A stretch of 64,000 bases of DNA. Origin: Desulfuribacillus stibiiarsenatis (GTDB lineage: Bacteria > Bacillota > Bacilli > Desulfuribacillales > Desulfuribacillaceae). Of this stretch, positions 35,493 to 43,302 are shown one piece after another (within the stretch, counting starts at the first letter, position 1; the number at the start of each line of letters is the position of its first letter). The stretch spans positions 248,001-312,000 of the forward strand of contig NZ_MJAT01000001.1 in NCBI RefSeq assembly GCF_001742305.1, read 5' to 3'. The translations under genes and the position numbers were made by a program. The notes beneath the pieces are model-generated. The model searched no databases. It was given only the letters and a program-made list of their open reading frames with translations, and was not told the DNA's origin.

Positions 35493-35937
35493 CATTTTGT
35501 TGTTGACCTAGCTGACTACTAAGGTTGTTAAGCAAGTCAGACAATTCTTTGTTTTGCAGTAGATTGACTGCTTTCTCAACCTGCTCTGGATTCACCCTTG
35601 CAATCAGTTGCTTGAGACCATGTAATGGATTGCTTGGTTGAGGCTCATAAGGATGGAAGAGACGTCCTCTCTGATTTTGCGGGCGTGTCAAATCAGTCAG
35701 ATTGATATTATACTTCTCAAGAACAGTTGCAAGCTGCGTAAGGAGTACTAGTGATTTCTCAATTGTGGCAAAGGTAGAGATTAAGTCCTTCGTAATGGAG
35801 TGTATATCTTTAATGGTCATTGCTTCGCTTGGCAAAGCAGGAGCGCTAATTTCTTGAACGGAAGCAGTTTTCTTAGTAGCAGTTTTCTTAGTCGACTGTT
35901 GTGTAGCTTTCTTCACTTTGACTCTCGTTTTTTTCAT
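35482..35937 (-). CDS. Protein of unknown function, paralogue A in the spore-related region
   Basis: A 151-residue protein with a very basic, Lys/Thr-rich N-terminus (about residues 1-27, KKTATKKTA) and a helical middle (TIKDIHSITKDLISTFATIE). That middle aligns with IKSIHKVTKDFMGTLSTVD in the protein at 36635-37132, so the two are paralogues. The Lys-rich tail could bind DNA or acidic surfaces. ATG 35937 is chosen over GTG 35946 from the site AAGGTG. On its strand CATAGGCTA, a sporulation-type -10, lies about 60 bases upstream. Spore location is inference from neighbours. Confidence 0.7.
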   Translation of the reverse strand: MKKTRVKVKKATQQSTKKTATKKTASVQEISAPALPSEAMTIKDIHSITKDLISTFATIEKSLVLLTQLATVLEKYNINLTDLTRPQNQRGRLFHPYEPQPSNPLHGLKQLIARVNPEQVEKAVNLLQNKELSDLLNNLSSQLGQQQNEKG

Positions 35938-36124
35938 ATCGATCACCTTCTCTTAATAGCATTTGGTTGCAATAACCATGAATTTCATAGACGATATAGC
36001 CTATGCACGTAGAGCCCAAGGTGTTCCAAGACTTGAAAGCCTTCTCTATGGCATAGGCAATTGCCAAGTTTTAAAAATAGGTGTAGAGAATAGGCAAATG
36101 TGCCTTACGGATTTTCGCTTAGTA

Positions 36125-36138
36125 CATAAAATAAAACG
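36125..36138 (+). promoter_or_regulatory. Candidate SigK-type promoter
   Basis: CATAAAATA begins near 36125, preceded 16 bases upstream by AC, which matches the SigK pattern AC-N16-CATAnnnTA. It lies about 40 bases before the tiny peptide gene at 36167. Confidence 0.4.
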
Positions 36139-36166
36139 AACAAAGAAATAAAGGAGGTTTTCTAAT

Positions 36167-36265
36167 ATGCATGCAAATACATCTTGTGGATGTCGTAGAC
36201 CTTTTTCTTTTAGTTGGATTTGGTGGGTAATAATCATTGTGTTTTTCCTCTTTTTCTTCTTCTAG
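36167..36265 (+). CDS. Tiny Trp/Phe-rich peptide
   Basis: A 32-residue peptide, start ATG 36167 after AAGGAGG. It has a short polar head with SCGCRRP and a hydrophobic tail FSWIWWVIIIVFFLFFFF that forms one membrane helix to the very C-terminus. It is not a close copy of the other tiny peptides but shares size, context and hydrophobic design. Function unknown. Confidence 0.72.
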   Translation: MHANTSCGCRRPFSFSWIWWVIIIVFFLFFFF

Positions 36266-36311
36266 AAGAAGTTGTAAGAGATTCTAATAGCCTTGAAAGG
36301 AGTTGACGCGC

Positions 36312-36377
36312 ATGCTACAAGGTAACATTTCTATTATCTTAGTTCTGTTTATCCTTATAGTGATTATCGCTTGCTAA
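36312..36377 (+). CDS. Tiny hydrophobic peptide, YjcZ-like
   Basis: A 21-residue peptide consisting of MLQGNIS and the shared helix core IILVLFILIVIIAC. GAAAGGAGTTGACGCG precedes the ATG. It is the shortest paralogue of the array and lacks the polar tail of 34727 and 35349. A decayed copy lies just downstream. Confidence 0.65.
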   Translation: MLQGNISIILVLFILIVIIAC

Positions 36378-36383
36378 TTTCAT

Positions 36384-36428
36384 GTGTTAATAGTGTTTAT
36401 TCTATTAGTAATCGTAATTGGTTACTAA
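36384..36428 (+). pseudogene. Remnant copy of a tiny hydrophobic peptide gene
   Basis: Fourteen codons from GTG 36384 read VLIVFILLVIVIGY and stop, matching the helix core of the neighbouring peptides. The N-terminal part and a ribosome binding site are missing, so it looks like a truncated duplicate. Confidence 0.55.
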
Positions 36429-36460
36429 AATATGCTTAAGTAATAGGGGTAAGGACAGTC

Positions 36461-36484
36461 AAGGCTAGCGAAAGCTAGCCTTTC
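36461..36484 (+). terminator. Terminator with GGCTAGC stem
   Basis: GGCTAGC (36463-36469), loop GAAA, GCTAGCC (36474-36480), then TTTCTCC. The stem is the same as in the terminator at 35466. Confidence 0.85.
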
Positions 36485-36634
36485 TCCTTACCGTATTTTC
36501 ATTTGGATAGCTATAAGATTAACAAGTATTGTCCTCTCAAATCCAATGCTTTTACTGCCCAAATTCTAAAAGTATAGACCTTTACACAGGCGACATTTCT
36601 CCCACATCATATAATGCTAGTGTAAAGAATTGCT

Positions 36635-37132
36635 TTAGTTATTTTCTGACCCTTCATCAGATTGGAGACCAGAGGTTAGCAAATCGATCACAAACGGAGA
36701 TTGTAAAATGCTGATAACTCGCTCTAATTGATTCATATCAATCTTTTTCACGAAATCTGCAGCCATTTTCACAATGCCAAGGCCACCTAGTGCACTACTA
36801 CCACCAGCGGTTGACACGTTTGCTTGATAGTTATCTAGGATTGCTAATACTTTAATCATTAAATCTAGAGAACGGTCAACGGTACTGAGAGTACCCATAA
36901 AATCTTTCGTAACTTTATGGATGCTTTTAATATTCAATTCCTCAGTCAGAGGTAATGCCGTTGGTTCAGGTGCTAAATCTAGTTGTTGTCTTACTAGAAA
37001 TGGAGAGAATCGATGTCTTGGTAATACCTCCGCACTAGTGTTCATTGTGGTAGGTAGATTACCGTCCACAGTAGTTTCAAGTCCTTGATACGGTCGAAAC
37101 GGAAAATAGACTTGACGATTATTGGTTGTCAT
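36635..37132 (-). CDS. Protein of unknown function, paralogue B in the spore-related region
   Basis: A 165-residue protein. Residues about 1-65 are Pro/Thr-rich and likely disordered (VYFPFRPYQGLET). The rest is helical and paralogous to the protein at 35482, with IKSIHKVTKDFMGTLSTVD and a shared end rich in hydrophobic residues (LERVISILQSPFVIDLL). AGAAGGTGAAAC precedes the ATG. Both paralogues lie convergent to tiny-peptide units and one is divergent from a subtilisin gene. A coat or spore-surface role is plausible but unproven. Confidence 0.7.
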   Translation of the reverse strand: MTTNNRQVYFPFRPYQGLETTVDGNLPTTMNTSAEVLPRHRFSPFLVRQQLDLAPEPTALPLTEELNIKSIHKVTKDFMGTLSTVDRSLDLMIKVLAILDNYQANVSTAGGSSALGGLGIVKMAADFVKKIDMNQLERVISILQSPFVIDLLTSGLQSDEGSENN

Positions 37133-37167
37133 TGTTTCACCTTCTCTAAAAAAATGGAGTGATAATT

Positions 37168-38343
37168 ATGAAAGTTCGATTTCATATACCGTTAGCTATT
37201 GCGGCATTTTTAGCTACTACTTATAAGCCCTATCAAAAACTATCAAAAAGAAATAGAAAGATTATCGTATTTAGAAATTGGCATATGGAACGTGAACTTC
37301 ATAAGAGTCTTGACTATCTGAAACATAGAGGTGCACATCCAATTCATGCACTTCCAAGTATTCGAGCAGTTACATGCCAATTTTATGGGAACTGTAACAA
37401 GCGTGATCTATTAAGAGATCCTAACATATTGAGAGTTGATGATGACATAGAAGTCACAATCAAGCCCTTGCCATTTCTTTTCCCATACATGCATATGCCA
37501 ATTACCAGTCGCACAATTGTCCCATGGGGAGTAGAAAAGGTTCATGCCCCAGAAGCATGGCAATACGCGACAGGGCGTGGTGTAAAAGTTGGAGTCATTG
37601 ATACAGGAGTCGATTTATCGCATCCAATGCTGGTGGCGAATCTTCGTCAGGGTATCAACATTATAAATCCTGATATTTCCCCACAAGACGATAATGGTCA
37701 TGGAACCCATGTTGCTGGAACAATTGCGGCGTCAGGTGGACCAGGAAGTTTAATAGGGGTTGCACCAGAAGCTGAGTTATATCCTGTAAAAGCATTTGAT
37801 AAGCACGGCAAAGCGTTGCTTTCAGACATTGGTAAGGCTGTAGAATGGTGTGTCGAGAACGATATTCGGTTAATCAACATGAGTTTTGGAACTAGTAGTT
37901 CGAATCAGACGTTACAAGAAATTTACTTACAAGCATATGAAAGAGGAGCAGTTATGATTGCTGCGTCCGGTAACAACGGCCCTGACGGAGCGATGGGTTA
38001 TCCTGGTCGATATCCATTTACGATTGCGGTCGGTGCGACGGATGAAGAAGATGAAATCGCTAGCTTTAGTAGTCGAGGGGTTCCGGTGAATATATGTGCT
38101 CCTGGGGTTGATATTCTGTCATGTTGGTTACACGGTGGCGTCAAGCGTCTCAAGGGAACATCGATGGCGACTCCACATGTAACGGGTACGGTGGCACTCA
38201 TGCTCGAACGGTATCCACAGCTATACTTCGGTCAGATTCGACAAGTTCTATCCGCTACTACCACAAAACTTCCTGGTATTGCAAGGACTATGCAAGGTAT
38301 GGGACTACTCAATACTGAAAAGGCAATCGAGATGCTTTTCTAA
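37168..38343 (+). CDS. Subtilisin-type serine protease (S8)
   Basis: A 391-residue S8 protease. The catalytic triad is visible: Asp in GVKVGVIDTGVDLSHP near residue 148, His in NGHGTHVAGT near residue 180, and Ser in KGTSMATPHVTG near residue 333. The N-terminal 110 residues have a short hydrophobic stretch (IPLAIAAFLATTY) and a segment that may be a propeptide. A clean secretory signal is not evident, so export is uncertain. ATG 37168 is eight bases after GGAG. Its place among spore-type genes recalls proteases that process coat proteins during sporulation or germination. Confidence 0.9.
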   Translation: MKVRFHIPLAIAAFLATTYKPYQKLSKRNRKIIVFRNWHMERELHKSLDYLKHRGAHPIHALPSIRAVTCQFYGNCNKRDLLRDPNILRVDDDIEVTIKPLPFLFPYMHMPITSRTIVPWGVEKVHAPEAWQYATGRGVKVGVIDTGVDLSHPMLVANLRQGINIINPDISPQDDNGHGTHVAGTIAASGGPGSLIGVAPEAELYPVKAFDKHGKALLSDIGKAVEWCVENDIRLINMSFGTSSSNQTLQEIYLQAYERGAVMIAASGNNGPDGAMGYPGRYPFTIAVGATDEEDEIASFSSRGVPVNICAPGVDILSCWLHGGVKRLKGTSMATPHVTGTVALMLERYPQLYFGQIRQVLSATTTKLPGIARTMQGMGLLNTEKAIEMLF

Positions 38344-38407
38344 GGATTGATGATATAGCCTATGCAGATGATAAATATTTGGTGATTTTATTAAGGAGGT
38401 GATAATT

Positions 38408-38863
38408 ATGTGCTCTGGAAAATCATTCTTTGGAGGATTATTCGGTAGAAGAAGTTGCAGTTGTCAACAACGATGCACTTGCCAAAAAACATGCACTTGC
38501 CAAAAACCATGCTCTTGCCAGCGTCCAGTGGCTAGACCTATAGTGAGTCCATTTACAGGACCTCTTGTAAGCCCAGTTAGAAACCCTATTACAAGTCCTA
38601 TCACAAGCCCAGTATCAAGAATCCCTTCTGCTGCTCCGATCTCTCTACCATACCCTGTATTCACACCACAACCATATCCAGTAGAAGTTCGTAGACCAGT
38701 ACTTTGTCCAGTACGTGTTCCTATTGTGCCAACACCAGTTTGCGTACCTGTCCGCGTACCACAACGGGTTGTAAGAACTGTTCCAATTCGAGTGCCAATC
38801 CCAACGCTTGTATCTCCGGTGCGTGGTGGTTGCGCTCCTAGAAGAGGATTCTTTGGATTCTAA
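38408..38863 (+). CDS. Cys- and Pro-rich coat-like protein
   Basis: A 151-residue low-complexity protein. Residues about 18-40 contain repeated CxC units (CSCQQRC, CTCQKTC, CTCQKPC, CSCQRP), and the remainder is Pro/Val/Arg-rich with SPIT and VPVRVP repeats. ATG 38408 follows AAGGAGGTGAT. Such composition is typical of cross-linked spore coat or exosporium proteins; the cysteine cluster could also bind metal. No enzymatic motif is present. A terminator follows. Confidence 0.75.
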   Translation: MCSGKSFFGGLFGRRSCSCQQRCTCQKTCTCQKPCSCQRPVARPIVSPFTGPLVSPVRNPITSPITSPVSRIPSAAPISLPYPVFTPQPYPVEVRRPVLCPVRVPIVPTPVCVPVRVPQRVVRTVPIRVPIPTLVSPVRGGCAPRRGFFGF

Positions 38864-38904
38864 TCGAGGTTTTACTACTATTTATGAAAATTTCATATAC
38901 ATGC

Positions 38905-38942
38905 AAAGCTGCTTCATGATTCGTTGTGAAGTAGCTTTTTCC
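38905..38942 (+). terminator. Terminator after the coat-like gene
   Basis: AAAGCTGCTTCA pairs with TGAAGTAGCTTT with one mismatch or G-U pair, followed by TTTT. Confidence 0.85.
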
Positions 38943-39012
38943 GCGTGTTCCTAGTAGAAGCAGGTAATTTCTATAACTTTGGAAAAAGGTTATAAAAAAC
39001 AAAAGCGTAGGG

Positions 39013-39041
39013 TTGCATTTTCACGAGGAAGTTAATATAAT
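39013..39041 (+). promoter_or_regulatory. Sigma-A promoter for the orphan AMP-binding C-domain gene
   Basis: TTGCAT (39013-39018), 17 bases, TATAAT (39036-39041), leaving a leader of about 170 bases before the ATG at 39219. The leader is AT-rich with an imperfect TGTACACGTAGTACA palindrome near its end. Apart from this promoter and the preceding terminator I see nothing else in 38864-39218. Confidence 0.6.
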
Positions 39042-39218
39042 AGTTATATAACAGTAGCGTATAATGCTTAATGTAGTAATACAAAATATAGATATATCTG
39101 TAACAACATTTCATAAACAAATGCAATAGGTACGAGTTAAAGCTATCGACGTAAATACGCCGCAACAACAGAATGTACACGTAGTACATACCATACTTTT
39201 AACAAAGGGGTTGTAATC

Positions 39219-39551
39219 ATGGAGACTTGGAGTCCTTTTTATTACCAACATCACCATTTTGAATTAGAGGATCTTTTGAAGCAGCACCATGCGATTGTAG
39301 ATGTGGGTGTGGTAGGAGTTCCTGATATTAGTCAAGGTGAATTAAGATTCGCTTATTTATGTTTGCAAAATGGTGTTATCTTTGATGAGAGTCTAAAGGT
39401 GGAGTTAAATCAATTTATTTCGGAGAAGTTTGCGAAAGATTGTGTGCCTAACCACTACTATATTGTAAAAGAGTTGCCGAAGACACGCAGTGGGAAACTG
39501 GCAAGACAACAATTAAAGACATGGGCGGTAGAAAATGTGCAACAAGCATAA
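39219..39551 (+). CDS. Stand-alone C-terminal domain of an acyl-CoA synthetase
   Basis: A 110-residue protein equal to the C-terminal domain of ANL-family adenylating enzymes. From residue 14 on it matches: FELEDLLKQHHAIVDVGVVG, GVPDISQGE, and the end KELPKTRSGKLARQQLK, in which the lysine of the A10 motif normally completes the adenylation site. The large N-terminal domain is absent and nothing upstream encodes it. The gene has its own promoter, an AAAGGGG site and a terminator, so it looks like an expressed single-domain protein rather than a broken end. It might complement a separate AMP-binding protein; that is inference. Confidence 0.8.
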   Translation: METWSPFYYQHHHFELEDLLKQHHAIVDVGVVGVPDISQGELRFAYLCLQNGVIFDESLKVELNQFISEKFAKDCVPNHYYIVKELPKTRSGKLARQQLKTWAVENVQQA

Positions 39552-39568
39552 TTGCAAAAAGAAAAGCT

Positions 39569-39608
39569 AAGGCTGACGTGGTTTATAAAAACCTGAGTCA
39601 GCCTTTTA
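39569..39608. terminator. Bidirectional terminator
   Basis: AAGGCTGAC (39569-39577) pairs with GTCAGCCTT (39597-39605), extended by GGTTT/AAACC. It separates the AMP-binding C-domain gene from the convergent peptidase gene. Confidence 0.85.
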
Positions 39609-41432
39609 ATTTAGGTACATTACGTTGATTGTTCCCAGATTACGATCATAGTCCCATGTATATTGTGTAGTACTAATATGCTTTAGAAGTTCCAAAGGAA
39701 TCCACCATGTTCCGTTCAGTTCATGGGCAGGCAATGAGAACGTTAATTGCTGTTCGTAATAAATTTGCCCATTCGATTCATCAATTGTCAGCGGACTACC
39801 AATCCGCTTAAATAGGATATCTTCTAGAATTGAAAGTGGAATATAGACTTCCCAGTCGATATAGCGGACTTGTTCTGTTGACAAATGATGACCATTGAGC
39901 TTAATTGGTAAAGGGGTCGCCTGTAATTGAAAGGGTGTTTGCTGTAATGGTCCTGTTACCCACTGTTGGAAATATTGATGTTGCCCTTTCAATGTATCAC
40001 GTAACGTGGAATTCAAATCCTCGATACCGATTGTTTGGCCTTTATAATTGTCAAATAAGGTCCGTAGAAAATAGTTATACTTAATCTCTCCTAGTTCCTC
40101 ACGTAACGTCAGAAACATATCAGCGGAACGATAGTACCAAAAATCGAAAAACTCATTGCGATTGGCAAAATTCATTAATGTCCGATTCATCATTGCATTC
40201 GGTTTCTGGGCAATTAATTGCTGATTTTTGGTACGGAAATAGTTACGTAATTGTTGCGCTCTTCCGCTTCCGTAGCGAGTTTCTAGGTATAACACAACAG
40301 CATGTTCCACCAATCCCTCATCAATCCAACCTTCTGTGATTTCCTGATTTCCAACGGCGTTGTACCACCAGATGTGAGCGAACTCATGAGGCAACCAACG
40401 TTCAAGGATATTTTGCTGGTATAAATCTTTTGAGTATATCGCAATATTGGGATACTCAAGGGCAAAGTTCGTACCCCAGCTTGTCTCGGCAATTGAGATT
40501 GTCCGATAAGGAAGTTTGCCGAACACATCTTTGTATAATGGATAGCAATACTCAATAATATCTTGAACTTCTTCTAGCCGTTGGTTTCCATTTAATGCGA
40601 TTTGGATTGTAACATCATCGTCGGTAGGGAATTCATAGATTGTATAATGCTTACTGCCAACCATCGCGAAGTTGCGTACCATCGATTCCTGCCAGTGGTA
40701 TTTTTTGAGTTGCTCTTGAGTTCCTTCACTGACTAGAGAGCCAGTTGTTACCCATTGAATATCTGGCGCGCATAGGAGATACACATCATAATCGGCATAT
40801 TGGAAGTAAAAAGGGTCGCCATAACCGACGGGTGTAGGACGGGCAATCCATTGCATGTTTTCATCTAATGTTCCCAAAATTGGATACCATGTAGTTAGTA
40901 GCCAGATATCGTCTTTCACGCCAAATCGAGTTCCCATTCGAGGAACCCTTGTGCGAAATGTGATTTCGACTTCAATGGTTTCTACTTTAGAAGGGAACAA
41001 TCCTTGTTTCAAAGCCACAGTTAGCTTATTGTTGCGAAAATCAAAGGAAGTAGCGCTATTGTTCAAGGATACTTGTAATATATCCATGTTTTGCATATTC
41101 CCAGGGGAAAAATTATAGAAGGCCAGAGTTTCCGTCGTTGGCTTTTTTATTTTTAAAGTGACATGGCCGTTAATCTCAGCTTTCCGTTCATCAAGCTGTG
41201 CTTTTACAATGTAATGGGGACGCTCAAGTCCGTTCGTATTGTATTCCAAATCCAATTCACTTTCAATGATATCATCGGGTGTCGGTAGGGTCTGTTCGTG
41301 GCGCTTGAAAATGTTCTCGGAAATGTACGTAAACAGATTGATCTCGTATTTCGTATAAAGATGATATGTGGAAATGCTAGCAATGACAATTATACTCATG
41401 ATGACTGTTGAAATTATAGTCCCCCGCAACAT
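39606..41432 (-). CDS. M1-type membrane-anchored metallopeptidase with C-terminal stalk-like domain
   Basis: A 608-residue protein with an N-terminal membrane helix (residues 7-26), so the rest lies outside. The gluzincin zinc site is HEFAH near residue 350, with the third ligand Glu in GWIDEGLVEHA 18 residues later, as in M1 aminopeptidases. The usual GxMEN motif is replaced by NFALEYPNIAIY. The last 80 residues (VYIPLSILEDILFK, TWWIPLELL, DRNLGTINV) resemble the copper amine oxidase N-like domain seen in many Bacilli surface proteins. The substrate is unknown. It is convergent with the previous gene and single. Confidence 0.82.
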   Translation of the reverse strand: MLRGTIISTVIMSIIVIASISTYHLYTKYEINLFTYISENIFKRHEQTLPTPDDIIESELDLEYNTNGLERPHYIVKAQLDERKAEINGHVTLKIKKPTTETLAFYNFSPGNMQNMDILQVSLNNSATSFDFRNNKLTVALKQGLFPSKVETIEVEITFRTRVPRMGTRFGVKDDIWLLTTWYPILGTLDENMQWIARPTPVGYGDPFYFQYADYDVYLLCAPDIQWVTTGSLVSEGTQEQLKKYHWQESMVRNFAMVGSKHYTIYEFPTDDDVTIQIALNGNQRLEEVQDIIEYCYPLYKDVFGKLPYRTISIAETSWGTNFALEYPNIAIYSKDLYQQNILERWLPHEFAHIWWYNAVGNQEITEGWIDEGLVEHAVVLYLETRYGSGRAQQLRNYFRTKNQQLIAQKPNAMMNRTLMNFANRNEFFDFWYYRSADMFLTLREELGEIKYNYFLRTLFDNYKGQTIGIEDLNSTLRDTLKGQHQYFQQWVTGPLQQTPFQLQATPLPIKLNGHHLSTEQVRYIDWEVYIPLSILEDILFKRIGSPLTIDESNGQIYYEQQLTFSLPAHELNGTWWIPLELLKHISTTQYTWDYDRNLGTINVMYLN

Positions 41433-41582
41433 ATCACTTCCTTTCCGAATCGGAATCCATTCTTCCTTTTAGCAATCCCTTCTATTATATCCATTACCAA
41501 AAGATAAAAAAAGAGCATAAAAATAACAAGTATCGTAGAAAATATCGATATATGAATTTTTTTACATGGAAAGGTGATAGTT

Positions 41583-41792
41583 ATGGGTGGCGGAGTTTCT
41601 CAGCAAGATTTAACCAAGATATCTTTCGAAGAGGCAATTGAATTGAAGGAACAAATGATTAAGAAAACAGCAAAGGTCATGCAAATCCTTGATGACGATG
41701 AAATGAGTAAGCTACTTCAACCGTTTATCGTACAGGATGAACAGCACTTGAAAATGCTTAAAGATAAGATGGATAAGCTGAATTTAATGTAG
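41583..41792 (+). CDS. Small helical protein upstream of a germination permease
   Basis: A 69-residue, charged helical protein (MGGGVSQQDLTKISFEEAIE at the start, then a long amphipathic helix with DEQHLKMLKDKMDKL). ATG 41583 follows AAGGTGAT. It is 14 bases before another small helical gene and part of a run into the GerAB-type gene. The pattern of Glu, Asp and His recalls ferritin-like or CotF-like helices, but no family can be assigned. Confidence 0.65.
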   Translation: MGGGVSQQDLTKISFEEAIELKEQMIKKTAKVMQILDDDEMSKLLQPFIVQDEQHLKMLKDKMDKLNLM

Positions 41793-41806
41793 CAGGAGGG
41801 CTTGTA

Positions 41807-42022
41807 ATGAACAAAGTCAGTTGGTTGAAGGACGTCTTAGAAAACAAGGTGTACCGTCAAACCTTTTTTAATAATGTTATGGTTAAAATGACCAATCCAG
41901 AGGCAAGGCAGTTTTTCGCTCAAATGCGTGATGATGAAATGCGACAAATCATAATCTTACAGCAGAAGATTGACACGTATACAAAAGCGAAAAATCCAGT
42001 CAACATATCCCCATTTCGTTAG
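41807..42022 (+). CDS. Small helical protein upstream of a germination permease
   Basis: A 71-residue protein, start ATG after AGGAGGG. It is helical (FFNNVMVKMTNPEARQFFAQ, then MRQIIILQQKI). The middle with RDDEMRQ suggests one half of a CotF- or rubrerythrin-like helical pair, perhaps working with the preceding 69-residue protein. The stop is 12 bases before the permease start, so the three genes form one operon. Confidence 0.65.
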   Translation: MNKVSWLKDVLENKVYRQTFFNNVMVKMTNPEARQFFAQMRDDEMRQIIILQQKIDTYTKAKNPVNISPFR

Positions 42023-42034
42023 GAGCTAATCAAT

Positions 42035-43168
42035 ATGGCTATACATAGACCGCTGTCTTCTCTGGAAATAGAAAAAGGGAGGATTGGTTATCAACAGTTG
42101 TTTTTCCTTATCATTACATTTATCATTTCAACGGCAGATATTATTCCACCACAATTGTTAGCAGAGATTGCCCATGAGGATGCCTGGATTTCTGTCTTGA
42201 TCGCCACGGCGATGGCTGCTGCTACGGCCTGGATTGCGGCGAAACTTCAGCTTAGAATTGGCCGCAGGAACATTGCTGATGCGGCAGACACGTTGTTTGG
42301 CCACATTTTAGGAAGAATGGTATCTTTTTATTATATATTTGTATTCATCCTGTTAGGAGGAGTCGCCTTACGGGAAATAAATGAAGTATTGTTGAATGTA
42401 TTCTTAGACAGTACACCGATGACTGCCCTCGCCATTTCCATGATACTTCTTGTGGCTTATGGAGTTCATCATAAATTAGAGGTGTTTTGTCGCGTTAATG
42501 AAATCTTAACACCACTTGGGATTCTTACGTTAATACTTGTCATTCTTTTTAATGTTACAGAGATTCATTTTCAATACTTTCTACCAATTTTTTATGACGG
42601 TATCATGCCATCAATCTATGGGGCGATTATTCTGTATTGCTGGTTAAGTCAAGTAAGTTTCATTATATTAATGGCAGGACCGCATTTGCGTACGATTGAT
42701 AGCAAGTTACCACAAGTAGGTATCAGTGCTGTATTAGTAGTAGGTGTCATGCTAATGTTAGGAGTTCTTGCAATTGCAATTTTTGGGGCAGAACGTACTG
42801 CACAATTTCAGTTCCCGGCACTCGAAATCGTACGTAATATTGATGTGTTTGATTTTATCCAGCGATTAGACGCGTTTATTCTAGGAATCTGGGTTGGTGG
42901 GATAGCGATAAAAATAATAGCAATTTACTATTTCGCTTGCATGACGATGAGCCAATGGTTCCGCATTCGCAATATAAACATGACAATTGCGCCAGTCGGA
43001 TTGTTAACAGTTCTAATCTCAATCTTAGCATTTGCCGATATGCAGTCGTTCGTCCATTTTATTAGGTATTATAAGCCTACATTTACGATTATAGCGACGA
43101 TAGGAATTCCGATATTGATGTTAATCGTCAGTTATTGGCGTAAAGTTAATGAGATGCCAATAAAATAA
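42035..43168 (+). CDS. GerAB-family spore germination permease
   Basis: A 377-residue membrane protein with ten or more hydrophobic segments, of the GerAB/endospore germination permease family (within the amino acid permease superfamily). Typical parts are GYQQLFFLIITFIISTADII near residue 20 and YCWLSQVSFIILMAGPHL near residue 205. GerAB proteins sense germinants such as amino acids, usually with GerAA and GerAC, which are absent here; the two preceding small genes take the place of partners in this operon. A hairpin terminator follows. Confidence 0.85.
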   Translation: MAIHRPLSSLEIEKGRIGYQQLFFLIITFIISTADIIPPQLLAEIAHEDAWISVLIATAMAAATAWIAAKLQLRIGRRNIADAADTLFGHILGRMVSFYYIFVFILLGGVALREINEVLLNVFLDSTPMTALAISMILLVAYGVHHKLEVFCRVNEILTPLGILTLILVILFNVTEIHFQYFLPIFYDGIMPSIYGAIILYCWLSQVSFIILMAGPHLRTIDSKLPQVGISAVLVVGVMLMLGVLAIAIFGAERTAQFQFPALEIVRNIDVFDFIQRLDAFILGIWVGGIAIKIIAIYYFACMTMSQWFRIRNINMTIAPVGLLTVLISILAFADMQSFVHFIRYYKPTFTIIATIGIPILMLIVSYWRKVNEMPIK

Positions 43169-43219
43169 CAATCAACTTGAGAATTAGTATAGAAAAATCG
43201 AAACAAGTCTGAACATAAA

Positions 43220-43265
43220 AAGCATCAAGTGGAGCAAAATATTACAGCTCACTTGATGCTTTATC
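43220..43265. terminator. Bidirectional terminator
   Basis: AAAGCATCAAGTGGAGC pairs with GCTCACTTGATGCTTT with one bulged G. It lies between the germination permease and the convergent oxidoreductase gene. Confidence 0.9.
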
Positions 43266-43302
43266 TTTGCATTCTTTTATTCGACGATAGTCAAATCAAG
43301 AA

